A stretch of DNA of 14,485 nt from Pavlovales sp. CCMP2436 (GCA_026770615.1 MU631355.1:442878-457362), one strand, 5' to 3'. Numbered from the stretch's first letter, positions 1 to 7,774 are shown. Numbers and translations are program-made. Notes: generated from the letters alone by a model not told the origin.

Positions 1-140
1 TGCGGAGCTCACACTTGAGCCGCTGGATCTCCACCTTGAGCTGCTCGATCTCCTCGTTGAGATGCACGACCTCGTCGTCCATGTCGGCCTCGTCCAGTCT
101 CGCCCGGAGCGCGCCGCGACAGCGAGAGCACGCTGTTACA
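1..140 (-). CDS. Partial coiled-coil exon, gene runs off the left edge
   Basis: Read on the minus strand, the frame with ATG at 82-80 is open from about 139 to the window edge. It gives a strongly heptad-patterned acidic/basic helix: LRARLDEADMDDEVV, then HLNEEIEQLKVEIQRLKCEL. Leu, Val and Ile fall at a/d spacing, as in a two-stranded coiled coil. Two AG acceptors fit: CAG before 140, or AACAG before 132. The frame stays open from either, so the exon start is not fixed. No start codon context or downstream part is visible, and I do not recognise the family. The YEPIPPTD-repeat frame at 790-1115 lies upstream on the same strand and could be an earlier exon of the same gene, but nothing visible connects the two. 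It is probably an internal exon of a structural or scaffold protein. Confidence 0.45.
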
Positions 141-149
141 CTGCAGATT

Positions 150-236
150 CGCAACCAGGTTGAGACCAAAAGCACTAAAACGCGTTTTTCTCGACGAAAT
201 TCTGCCCTCGTAAAACGCGTATTCTACCTGGTTGCG
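150..236. mobile_element. Small foldback (MITE-like) element with perfect 11-bp ends
   Basis: CGCAACCAGGT at 150-160 is exactly mirrored by ACCTGGTTGCG at 226-236. The ends therefore form a perfect 11-bp terminal inverted repeat around a 65-bp interior. The interior carries AAAACGCG twice (178-185 and 212-219). No convincing target-site duplication flanks it, so its identity as a transposable element is inference. It could equally be one end of a larger element that includes the adjacent dispersed repeat at 237-400. Confidence 0.4.
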
Positions 237-400
237 CCACAAATATGCGCGGCTTATTTGCTGGCCCATTCTATCCCACCTATTGACGGGGGTGGGCCTC
301 GGGCGCAGGACTTTGGGTTGCGGGATGTGGCGGGCTTGCTGGCTCATGTTTGCGTTTTGAAGACTTTGAGCTTGCTGGCTCATGTTTGATTTTAGATTTT
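237..400 (+). repeat. Dispersed repeat R1, copy A
   Basis: About 165 bp that aligns, by eye at roughly 80 percent identity, with 9493-9660 in the same orientation. Shared blocks include GGGGGTGGGCCTCGG, CGCAGGACTTTGG and GCTTTGAG/ACTTTGAG followed by a GCTGGC(T/C)CAT block. Both copies contain an internal tandem echo of CTTGCTGGCTCATGTTTG (copy A near 337-354 and 370-387). It has no coding potential that I trust. It is a non-autonomous repeat of unknown class. Confidence 0.65.
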
Positions 401-789
401 GTCGCCCGAGTGGTGTGACAGCGTGGGTGACTGGCCGGTTTCAAGGGCCCGTTTGGTTGCTGGGCGCAGTGTGCATGAATGGTGCATGAATATGGCGGAC
501 TTGTCATGGATCAGTGCGTGCATGCGTGACGGGCCTGCTGCGGACTCATGGTTTATGGTGGGACTGGCTGGTCCTGTTTTGGGTTCGGTGGGACTGGCTG
601 CTCCTGGTAGCGATGAGGTTTTGGTTCGAGACGGTCTCTGGTTGCGTTTTTCCACGTTTGATGTGCGTAAGTGTTGCAGGCCTCGGCTGGGCCTGACGGT
701 GGGCTAAGGCTGCATGGAGGGTATGGTCGGGTTTACACTTGTAATGAGTCTTCATTATTCGTAGGTTAGTTGCGCATCAGGCATCTTCG
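401..789. other. Stretch with no recognisable gene
   Basis: Short overlapping frames exist on both strands, but none shows a domain, a biased codon pattern or splice-site support. There is only a local direct repeat of GGGACTGGCTG (561-571 and 590-600). Confidence 0.4.
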
Positions 790-1115
790 TTTGGCAGGGG
801 TGGTCAGCGCACTGGTGTCCGTTGGGGGTATGGGCTCTTGCTGTATAGGTGGTATGGCCGTTGGGGATATAGGCTCATACTGAGCGATGCTGTCCGTTGG
901 GGGTATGGGCTCATACCGCAGAAATGGTATAGCCGCTGGTGCCTCGTTTTGGGCGATGCTGTCCGTTGGGTGTATGGGCTCATACTGCATAGGTGGTATG
1001 GCCGCTGGTGCTTCGTTTTGGGTGATGATGTCTGTTGGGGGAATGGGCTCATACTGCATAAGAGGTAAGGCTGATGGTTGAGCGACGCTGTCCGTTGGGG
1101 GCGTGTCGATTCTTG
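790..1115 (-). repeat. Imperfect ~69-bp minisatellite, open on the minus strand (YEPIPPTD repeats)
   Basis: The block GTCCGTTGGGGGTATGGGCT recurs at about 817, 890, 960, 1030 and 1090 with diverged spacers. On the minus strand the units stay in one frame and read as (M/L)(Q/R)YEPI(P/H)PTDSIAQ followed by NEAPAAIPP. The period is 23 residues, with a shortened fourth unit reading QYEPISPTAIPP. The frame runs from beyond 1100 down to a stop at 766-768. An intact frame with in-frame unit length suggests coding, or recently coding, sequence for a Pro/Glu-rich disordered repeat. However, no start, splice site or flanking domain was found. It may instead be a simple minisatellite whose unit happens to be a multiple of three. 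Confidence 0.5.
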
Positions 1116-2064
1116 GGTTTTGTATCAGTGGTCTGAGGAAAGAGTGCTTTGTGGGCTTTCTGGTGCTTGAAAATGTGGGTTTTGCCGGCGTGGATGTTGC
1201 ATGTGAGGAGCTTGCTGAGTCTTCGGAGTTGTGACTGTCGGCTTGGCGTGGCTGTTTCGTCCATGCTTTGGTGTTGGGGTTGTGAGTCGATGTTTGTTGC
1301 TGTGTTGCAGTTGGGGTTTAGGCGCCACAAATTCCCAGTGTACCTATGCAACTGGCATCTACGGGCATGCTTCGGCATTGCAATGGGCTACCCGATGATC
1401 TACACTGTCAGGCGGCGCGGTGTGGACTGCGTCGCTGCGTGGGGCGAGACACGCCAGTGTAACCTATCTTCAACATACCAAACCCGAAATGAAATCGCCT
1501 GCTTCGGAGCTCAGTCGGAGTTTTGGTATCACCGCAACGTGACGCTGGAACTCAACCGTGTAACGCTCAGATGCTGACACCCGGGGCCTCCTGGACGCCG
1601 AAACTGCGTCCCAGGCGGTAGAAGTGGCATCATAACATAACATAACATACCTATGCATTATATAGTCATTTTTGCGCGGAATGGTCTCACGCCTGACCGG
1701 CTGAGAGTGTTGCGACAAAGCTGAATGGTGAAGGGCTGTATAGATAGCCCATACTAAGGCGCGTTCAGCAAGCCAGCGCACTCTTCCGTCAGACCTGTTC
1801 GTCAACGGTATCGTGCGATGAGCGCGCCGCGCATTCATTGCAAAGAATCTGAAAATTCGGCCGTGATTTCGACTAAAAGTACTCTGGCGCTCGAATGGGA
1901 GCGGCCACTGAACTCCCTTATGGATCCTAGCTTTGCCTGTGAATTAGCGGTCAAGTCAGTGCCGGTACTTTCGTCGCAATATCATGAAGCTCTAACTCGC
2001 GGAGTCATTTACTGCGGGATATTCACTGAAAATAGTTTTTTACAACCGCGCCAAAGCAAGTTAA
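1116..2064. other. Region without a supported gene
   Basis: Several frames of 100-140 codons exist on either strand, but their products have no recognisable domain and mutual overlaps are strong. I do not annotate them. The only structure seen is a short CATAA microsatellite near 1630-1651. Confidence 0.4.
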
Positions 2065-2300
2065 GGGGCGACCGTGGACTACCCAGAAGATCTTGGGAAG
2101 GGACTGGCGAGGCGCTTCTGCATCACGGCTGAACCACCGCGGAGGTTGCCGAGCGCATGGCCGGGCGCGTGGTGGTCGCGCATGCGGCCGAGCTCGAGCA
2201 AGCTTGAGGCTACCTGCGCACTGAGCTACTCGACCTCATCCGCGACTTAATCGCGGAGTGGAAGGAGGTCGATAAGGTGTGGCCCCCGCCTCGGGGGTGA
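2065..2300 (+). pseudogene. Decayed coding fragment, frameshifted with an in-frame TGA
   Basis: Coding-like sequence is spread over two frames. From 2065 one frame reads GATVDYPEDLGKGLARRF. From about 2133 the frame shifts and continues TTAEVAERMAGRVVV, then AHAAELEQA, a TGA at 2205-2207, GYLRTELLDLIRDLIAEW, KEVDKVWPPPRG and a TGA stop at 2298-2300. The amphipathic helical character on both sides of the internal TGA, and the GC-rich third positions against AT-rich surroundings, suggest an ancestral exon with one frameshift and one nonsense change. I do not recognise the family. A recoded TGA (selenocysteine) is possible in principle, but the frameshift argues for decay. It could also be the end of a transposon-derived frame. 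Confidence 0.4.
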
Positions 2301-3129
2301 TGAGCGGCAGTGCCTTCACACTCTCGCAAGCTGCCGGGCGGTCACCTTGGGGGGGCTCTAAACCCTCCGGTGCGCGCTGGTGTCAAAATGACTATAACAG
2401 GGCCCGTTTTGTTTTTATTTAACTCTCTACCCGACTCGACATGACGCTAAGCACCGGGCCAGTGGCGCTTGCATGAATAGGTCATGCTTCTAAGTGCACT
2501 TCGAAAACTTCCTTGGCTACCACCCGGGCCATCAAGCGCATTCCTCCGACCTTTTATGGCTCCGCTAGGACCCGATATGTCCGAAAAAGACTAAAACTGT
2601 ATAAATCTCGTAGTAGTAGGGGTTTAGACGTGTAGTTAGTCACTTTTAGGGTAAACGTCTTGCGACTGCGCGTGCGGACTGGTCAAATCTCCAATCTATG
2701 CTGGGCCTTGGGAGCCCATGGGTCATGGCCCTACTGCCACAGGCGGCCCACTCAGCTGCGAAGGGAAGATATGTACCCTCATAGTCTCGGCAACGAACCC
2801 TGCCATAATTCTTCTATTCTAGCTGCGGTCTGCCGCGTCGGCGTTGGCATGAAGCTGCCCAGAGTGCCCTCAGACTGGTGAGCCGCTTATATATAGATAT
2901 TAAAATATTGTATCGTAATTGCTAGAGTGACAGTTGACTCGAGGCTGGCAGTCCACATGCCCCGAACCAGCGGGCAGCGCGCGGTCACACGTGCAGCTCC
3001 GGGACAGTCCGGATAGGCACTGAGCAGTGAGCTGGCTTGTGGGCAGTGAGTAATTTTGCGGGATGATCTACTGATCGGTGGTGCACGACTGGCGGTCAAG
3101 TAAGTTGATGCTGTCCGCGATGATCACGA
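2301..3129. other. Intergenic region, 3' flank of the BAG-like gene
   Basis: No frame shows a domain or coding bias. It holds only short GC-rich palindromic patches (around 2281-2300 and 2340-2357) and AT-rich tracts (2570-2650, 2885-2925). The part next to 3129 would be the 3' untranslated region of the minus-strand gene. Confidence 0.4.
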
Positions 3130-4992
3130 TCAGACGAGCACGGCTCCGGCAGCGCTCGAAGTCGCCGAGCGCTCGAAGCCGAGCTTGAGGCGGAGGCTCA
3201 CGTTCTCCTGCTTGAGCTGCTTCACCGTCGACATTAGCTGGTTGGCCGTCTCGCGCCACTCGGCGATCTCATCAGCGTCCGGATCGGCAGCGGACGGCGA
3301 CGCCGCCATCCGCAGCCGGAGCCCGAGGCCGTCAGCAGCGAGCGCATCCTGCGCAACAGGCTCGGCAAGAGCGGAGGCGAGCTCGGCGGCAGCCGGGTCG
3401 CGCTGGCGCTGGTCAGCAGCGTCACCAAAAGGCGACGATGGCTCGAGCTCGATCATGGCCTCATCTGCGCCCTCCAGCTCCGGCGGCGACCCCGGCTCCG
3501 AGCCCGGGCCCGAGACGAGCTCGAAGTTGTCCGACGAGTCATGCGCCTCCGCTAGATGCAGCTGCTTGCCCCCCGATGCCTTGTCAGCCTCTGCTGGCAC
3601 CACCGTCTCGACAGACGGCTCGGCGATGCGTATGGCGAGCGCGTCGAGCGCGTCGAGGTTCTTGGCGACGAGGCGGCCGAGCATGCGCCGGCGGTCGCGC
3701 AGCGCCGAGGCGCCGGGCTTGTCGGCGAGCGCGTCGAGCTTGAGAATTTGGCGCATGAGCAGCCCGGCAGCCTCGCTGACGTTGGCCGCCGTTGGCGCGG
3801 TGCGCGCACCGAGCACATGCGCAACAAGCAGATCTGCGACCGATTCCTCCAGAGCGCTAAGCTCAGCCTCGAGCGGGGAGTGCGGCTCAGCCGCCGACGA
3901 CGAGGCCGATGCGAGCGAGGGCAACTCACGAGCGAGTTGCGGCACCGAGCGAGCGGGCGCCTCGGGCTTGAGCTGCGGCTGCGGCTGCGGCTGGCGCGCG
4001 CCAGAATCGTTGGTCTTCGTCGCCTGGCCACCGGCTTCGGCGCTCGCCTCGCAGCTAGCGCCGGAGCAGCCCGCGCTCGCCGCCTCCGCCTCCTGCTCGC
4101 GCGCGACGGCATCGGCGATGGCCGAGGAGATCGCGGCGCGAGCGAGGTGCTGGTGGAGCGCCTCTTCATGCTCCTGCTGCTTGCGTATGTACTCTGCAGA
4201 GCGCGCGAAGGCGTGCTGGTGGAGCGCTCCGGCCTGCTCCTGCGGCTTGCACATGTGCTTTGCAGAGCGCGCCAAGGCGTGCTGGTGAAACGCCTCGACC
4301 TGCTCCTGCTGGTTGCGTATGATCTCGGCGCACGCCAGGCATTGCTGGCGGAACGCCTCGGCCTGCTCCTGCTGCGTGTGCATGAGCTCGGCGCGCGCCA
4401 GGCCGTGCTGACGGAGCGTCTCGGCCTGCTGCTTGTTCACGGGCGCGGCAGGAGCGAGCTGTTGGCGGTGTGCGTCATGCTGCTTGCTCATGAGCGCGGC
4501 ACGGGTGAGTTGCTGACGGATCGCCTGCGCCTCGGCGAAATGCGACTCGGAATGCGGGCGGTGGGCCGGCGGCTCGAGCTCGTACGGGTCGATCGGCGGC
4601 ATCGCGTAGACGTAGCGCGGCTCCTCCTCCTCCATGGACAGCTGCGCAAAGGCCGGCAGCTCGTACGGGCTGGGCGGTTGCATCGCATAGACGTAGCGCG
4701 GCTGCTCCTCCTCCATTGACAGCTGCGCGTAGTGGGCGGACAGCTCGTACGGGCTGGGCATCGCATCGTGCGCGAGGCTTGGGTGGAGCTTGGACTGGTG
4801 GCGAAAGTGCGCGCCCATCAGGTGGAGCTTGGGCTGGTGGAGAAAGTACGAGTGCGGCTCGTACATCGTCGACCGCGCCGGCGGTGCAAAGGGCTCGTAG
4901 TGCGCGTGCGCGAGGTGGGCGCGGTCGAGAGGTTGCGTGGGCTGGCCGTAGTGGCCCGAGCGGAGGCGCTGCGCGAAGAAGGTTGGCTCCAT
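3130..4992 (-). CDS. BAG-domain-like co-chaperone with Tyr/Pro and Gln-rich helical repeats
   Basis: Intronless frame of 620 residues. The start is the ATG at 4992-4990 (context CAGATGGAG) and the stop is TGA at 3132-3130. Residues 1-78 are His/Pro/Tyr-rich. Residues 80-142 hold two near-identical units (PYEL, then AQLSMEEE(Q/E)PRYVYAM) and a third PYEL. Residues 152-300 hold about six repeats of 18-22 residues, pattern (R/H)Q(Q/H)xLARAE followed by KQQEQAEAF, and are probably helical. Residues 301-375 are a disordered Ala/Ser/Pro linker. Residues 376-455 look like a BAG domain, the three-helix module that binds Hsp70 ATPase domains: LMRQILKLDAL then ALRDRRRMLGRLVAKNLDALD. Residues 485-493 (DSSDNFELV) resemble an LC3-interacting motif. 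Residues 575-606 form a coiled coil. No signal peptide or membrane segment is seen, so the protein is probably cytosolic. The BAG assignment is by pattern only and the repeats are unfamiliar. Confidence 0.7.
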   Translation of the reverse strand: MEPTFFAQRLRSGHYGQPTQPLDRAHLAHAHYEPFAPPARSTMYEPHSYFLHQPKLHLMGAHFRHQSKLHPSLAHDAMPSPYELSAHYAQLSMEEEQPRYVYAMQPPSPYELPAFAQLSMEEEEPRYVYAMPPIDPYELEPPAHRPHSESHFAEAQAIRQQLTRAALMSKQHDAHRQQLAPAAPVNKQQAETLRQHGLARAELMHTQQEQAEAFRQQCLACAEIIRNQQEQVEAFHQHALARSAKHMCKPQEQAGALHQHAFARSAEYIRKQQEHEEALHQHLARAAISSAIADAVAREQEAEAASAGCSGASCEASAEAGGQATKTNDSGARQPQPQPQLKPEAPARSVPQLARELPSLASASSSAAEPHSPLEAELSALEESVADLLVAHVLGARTAPTAANVSEAAGLLMRQILKLDALADKPGASALRDRRRMLGRLVAKNLDALDALAIRIAEPSVETVVPAEADKASGGKQLHLAEAHDSSDNFELVSGPGSEPGSPPELEGADEAMIELEPSSPFGDAADQRQRDPAAAELASALAEPVAQDALAADGLGLRLRMAASPSAADPDADEIAEWRETANQLMSTVKQLKQENVSLRLKLGFERSATSSAAGAVLV

Positions 4993-5251
4993 CTGGACGG
5001 CGGTGTCTGGACGGGTGGTCGGGGTCTGTGGACGGGCGTCTGGACAAGATCGAGTGCTTTTTAATTTCGGTTTGATTAAAATCGGAAACGGACACCGTTT
5101 AAGTCACACGCTTCCCGCGGGCGCGCAGCAAGCGGATGCCCAGCCGTTCGCGATATTCGCCCTGTGGCTGGCACACCGCACGCAGCTCGGCAAGCAGCGG
5201 CCTCGCTCGTCATGCTACTAATTTGGGGTTTTTTTCTGAAGGCAAGCCGCG
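4993..5251. promoter_or_regulatory. Divergent promoter region between the BAG-like and AAA genes
   Basis: The spacer separates two head-to-head start codons (minus ATG at 4992, plus ATG at 5252), so both promoters must lie here or in untranslated exons nearby. It contains an AT-rich core (TTTTTAATTTCGGTTTGATT, about 5058-5078) with GC-rich sequence on both sides. No defined TATA box or factor site can be named from sequence alone. Confidence 0.45.
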
Positions 5252-6972
5252 ATGGCGGACGCGTCTATGCGCCACGAAGGCAGGGGCATGCCCGCACTAA
5301 CGCTCCTCCTCCTCCTCGTATGCGCCGCCCGCGCAAGCGGCGCCGCCCGCGAGGGGGATGGGACGGGCTGGAAGCTGCCGAGGTGGCCCCAACAGCCGGC
5401 GAAGGCCGCGCCCCCACGGCTCACGAGCTACGCGGACTTCCTGCGCGCGGTGGAGAGCAGCGGCAAAGGCAAGAGCAAGAGCGGAGGCGCTAGCGATGTG
5501 AAAATTGGCGCAGATGCGATCTGCTACTCCGTTGGCGGCGAGCGGCGGCAGTGCTCGCAGCTGCCGAGCAGCACACCGTGGGGGCTCACTGAGCGGCTTC
5601 GCGATGCAAAGGTCGAGTTTGACAACGCCCCCGCGCCAGCTGCGAACGGCAGCGTGGACATTGCGGCGCTGCTCGTGAGTCTTGCGCCTACGATTCTCGG
5701 CTGCGCGTGGCTCTTTGCCGAGTGGCTGCGCTCCAGCTCCCGAAGCCGCGAGGGCGCCGGAGCAGCGCCGCGCGGCTCACTCGGCGAGGTAACCCTAACA
5801 CTAACACTAACCCTAACACTAATCCTAACACAACCCTAAGCTAATACTCCTAAGCGAACCTAACCTAAGCTAGTCTAACCTAAGCTAATCTAACCTGAGC
5901 TAGTACTTTTACTGTTACCTTTACCAAGGCTTCCACTTATCCTGTTAACTAGCGTATTATGTTGGGTATATACACACAAACATAATACGCAACTTCCGGG
6001 ATAGTCAGACGATAGATTAAATCCCTATCAGTAATTTAATAAGTAATGTACGAATATATTATAAAATTTGCTATAGGGCTTCGCCGCCGTTGCAGGCCTC
6101 GAGGGCCCGAGCGCAGAGCTCAAGGAAATGGTGGAGATGCTGCTCAAGCCCGAGAAGTTCGAGCGGCTCGGCATTCGCCCCGTGCGGGGGGTCCTCCTCG
6201 TGGGCCCCCCGGGGACGGGCAAGACGCTGCTCGCGCGTGCGGTGGCGGAGGAGGCGGGCGTCCGCTTCTACGCTGTGGCGGCTCCGGAGTTCCACGCGCC
6301 CTGGGTCGGCGAGGGAGCGCGCAAGGTGCGTGAGCTTTTCGATAAAGACCCGGAACGCAAGAAGTAACAATACGGGAATAAAACCTTCGCTTCTGGAAGA
6401 GCAATGGCAAGCTTGGCTAGGGAGGGTTTCCACCCAGCCCTGTTTTTTTGCTTTATTGTATAACGAACGCCCCAAGCTGCGTCCGGGTTTTTATCGGACA
6501 GGTATCACGGTGCTAACCCCACCTGGGGCCGGTTTTCCGGCGGTGATACCCCAGGTGATACTCGCGATGACCCCACCTCGGGGGCCGTGCGAGTCTTGGC
6601 GATAAACCCGGGGTGGGCCAGCTATAACTAATTTTTTTAACTAATTAATTTTCTCGAACAGGTACGCGAGCTCTTCGCGCGCGCTCGCGACCCGCGCGCA
6701 CAGACGCCCGCCGTGATCTTCATCGACGAAATAGACTCGATCGGCGCGGAGCGCGGTGGCTCAGCACTCTCTGGCGCCTCCCATCGAGAGTACGATATGG
6801 TCCTCACGCAGTTGCTCGCGTGCATGGACGGCGCGCTCCTTCCCGGCGCACCGGGAGGCAGGCCAGCCCTGCCCGGCGAGCGGGTGCTTGTGATCGCCGC
6901 CACGAACAGATATGAGGTTCTAGACCGCGCGCTCACTCGGCCGGGCCGATTCGACCGCCTCATACAGGTATG

Positions 6973-7043
<71 letters not shown>

Positions 7044-7774
7044 ATGACGTGCGCTGTGCGCAGCCCGCCGAGCCTGCCCCTTTTGAAGAGGGTGGCTGTT
7101 ATCTCTTTCCGCCGGCCACGATTCCCAACAAGGGGTCTCTAGCCGGCCGTATGGTATGGTTTGAGAAATAATATTATATAATGAATATGAATATTTTAGT
7201 TTGGTAACTATTCCAAGAACCCTCTCCGCTATTGTCATCCCGACTGTACTTAATAATAATAAATTTGATACAAATATTGACAGTAATTATATTCTGGCAC
7301 CTGATCCAGGTATGGTATGAGCCCCCTGGTCATCATCTGAGAAATAATAATATTATAAAATGAATATGAGTATTTTAGTTTGGTAACTATTCTAAGAACC
7401 CTCTCCGCTATTGCCATCTCACCTGTCCAGGCTGCTTTGTTCCTACCGTCAGTCTTGCACCAAGCCCCCTAGTCATCATCTGAGAAATAAATTTAAATAA
7501 TCTTACTAAATATCAGGTCCGGTTGCCCGGCGCACGCGCGCGCGAGCGCATCTTGAGCTTGCACTGCGCACGCATACTCGCGCCCATCGACGCAAACATA
7601 AGCGCCGTGGCGCGGCGCGCACGCGGCATGTCCGGCGCCCAGCTCGCCGGGCTCGCCAACGAGGCGGCGGTGCGTGCGTTTCGGCGAGGTGGCGAGGAGG
7701 CGCGGGTGAGCGAGGAGGACTTCGCAGGTGCTTTGCTCGCGGTCAGGCGCACAGTCGGGTACGTCGACGAGTAA
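5252..7774 (+). CDS. FtsH-type membrane AAA ATPase lacking the M41 protease domain (four exons)
   Basis: Exons are 5252-5788, 6077-6325, 6662-6967 and 7517-7774. All joins are phase 0 with GT-AG introns, giving 449 residues. The start ATG sits in a GCCGCGATGGCG context; ATGs at 5267 and 5288 are alternatives. TM1 or signal anchor is about 14-30 ([12 protein letters not shown]). An FtsH-type extracytoplasmic domain follows ([13 protein letters not shown], 57-69, to about 130), then TM2 at 135-159. The AAA module starts at [11 protein letters not shown] (180). It has Walker A GPPGTGKT at 222-229, a pore-loop region APWVGEGA, Walker B IFIDE at 281-285, sensor 1 ATNR at 342-345 and arginine fingers in RPGRFDR (355, 358). 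Exon 4 is the lid ([18 protein letters not shown]). The ATPase looks intact. The protein ends just after the lid, where FtsH would enter the M41 domain with HEXXH, so it resembles proteolytically inactive FtsH relatives. Plastid or mitochondrial membrane location is inferred. Confidence 0.85.
5789..6076 (+). other. Intron 1 of the AAA gene, with telomere-like degenerate array
   Basis: Donor GAG|GTAACC and acceptor CTATAG|GGC, 288 bp, phase 0. The acceptor is chosen because an in-frame TAG lies at 6074-6076 and the next codons restore the FtsH linker [10 protein letters not shown]. From the donor itself to about 5900 the intron is a degenerate array of CTAACACTAACCCTAA, CTAAGC and CTAATC words. 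The rest is AT-rich with TATTATGTTGGGTATA and a reversed partner CATAATACG near 5955-5991. Confidence 0.75.
6326..6661 (+). other. Intron 2 of the AAA gene, whose first codons copy the start of exon 3
   Basis: Donor AAG|GTGCGTGAG and acceptor GAACAG|GTACGC, 336 bp, phase 0, with a branch-like ACTAATTTTTTTAACTAATT near the acceptor. The first bases of the intron (GTGCGTGAGCTTTTCG) parallel the first bases of exon 3 (GTACGCGAGCTCTTCG). They differ only at three third-codon positions and both encode VRELF. If retained, the intron would end translation after FDKDPERKK. The centre (6495-6620) has GC-rich imperfect palindromes (GGTATCAC with GTGATACC; CCCCACCTCGGG). Confidence 0.8.
6975..7039. repeat. 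TA dinucleotide microsatellite
   Basis: An almost uninterrupted alternating TA run of about 65 bp with a single TG interruption near 7006, inside intron 3 of the AAA gene. Confidence 0.95.
7057..7147 (+). repeat. Dispersed repeat R3, copy A (inside an intron)
   Basis: Aligns with 12277-12382 in the same orientation. Shared blocks are GCCGAGCCTGCCCCTTTT, CCGGCCACG, ATTCCCAACAAGGGGT and CTAGCCGGC. The second copy has about 14 extra bases in the middle. Unknown repeat class. Confidence 0.7.

Larger units (their letters stand above)
6968..7516 (+). other. Intron 3 of the AAA gene, with three kinds of repeat
   Basis: Donor ACAG|GTATGA and acceptor ATATCAG|GTCCGG, 549 bp, phase 0. It contains in order a TA microsatellite (about 6975-7039), a copy of dispersed repeat R3 (7057-7147), and an internal duplication in which 7162-7237 recurs at 7336-7411. 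A third partial echo of the CATCATCTGAGAAATAA block lies at 7472-7488. The splice is supported because the frame passes from RFDRLIQ straight into [13 protein letters not shown], as in FtsH relatives. Confidence 0.8.

Noticed and set aside
1149..1838. Frames of 122-142 codons on opposite strands
   Set aside because: Low-similarity, Trp/Cys- or Arg-rich products, no domains, no supporting splice sites and not distinguishable from chance.
2205..2207. Selenocysteine TGA
   Set aside because: A frameshift lies just upstream and no SECIS-like structure was recognised, so simple decay explains it better.
3185..4719. Long plus-strand open frames antisense to the BAG-like gene
   Set aside because: They mirror a GC-rich coding region with strong codon bias on the minus strand. 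Their Ser/Ala/Arg-rich products have no domain and no splice or start support.
5789..5850. A telomere or subtelomere
   Set aside because: The TAACCCTAACAC array is short, degenerate and bounded by functional splice sites within a gene, so it is an intronic repeat.
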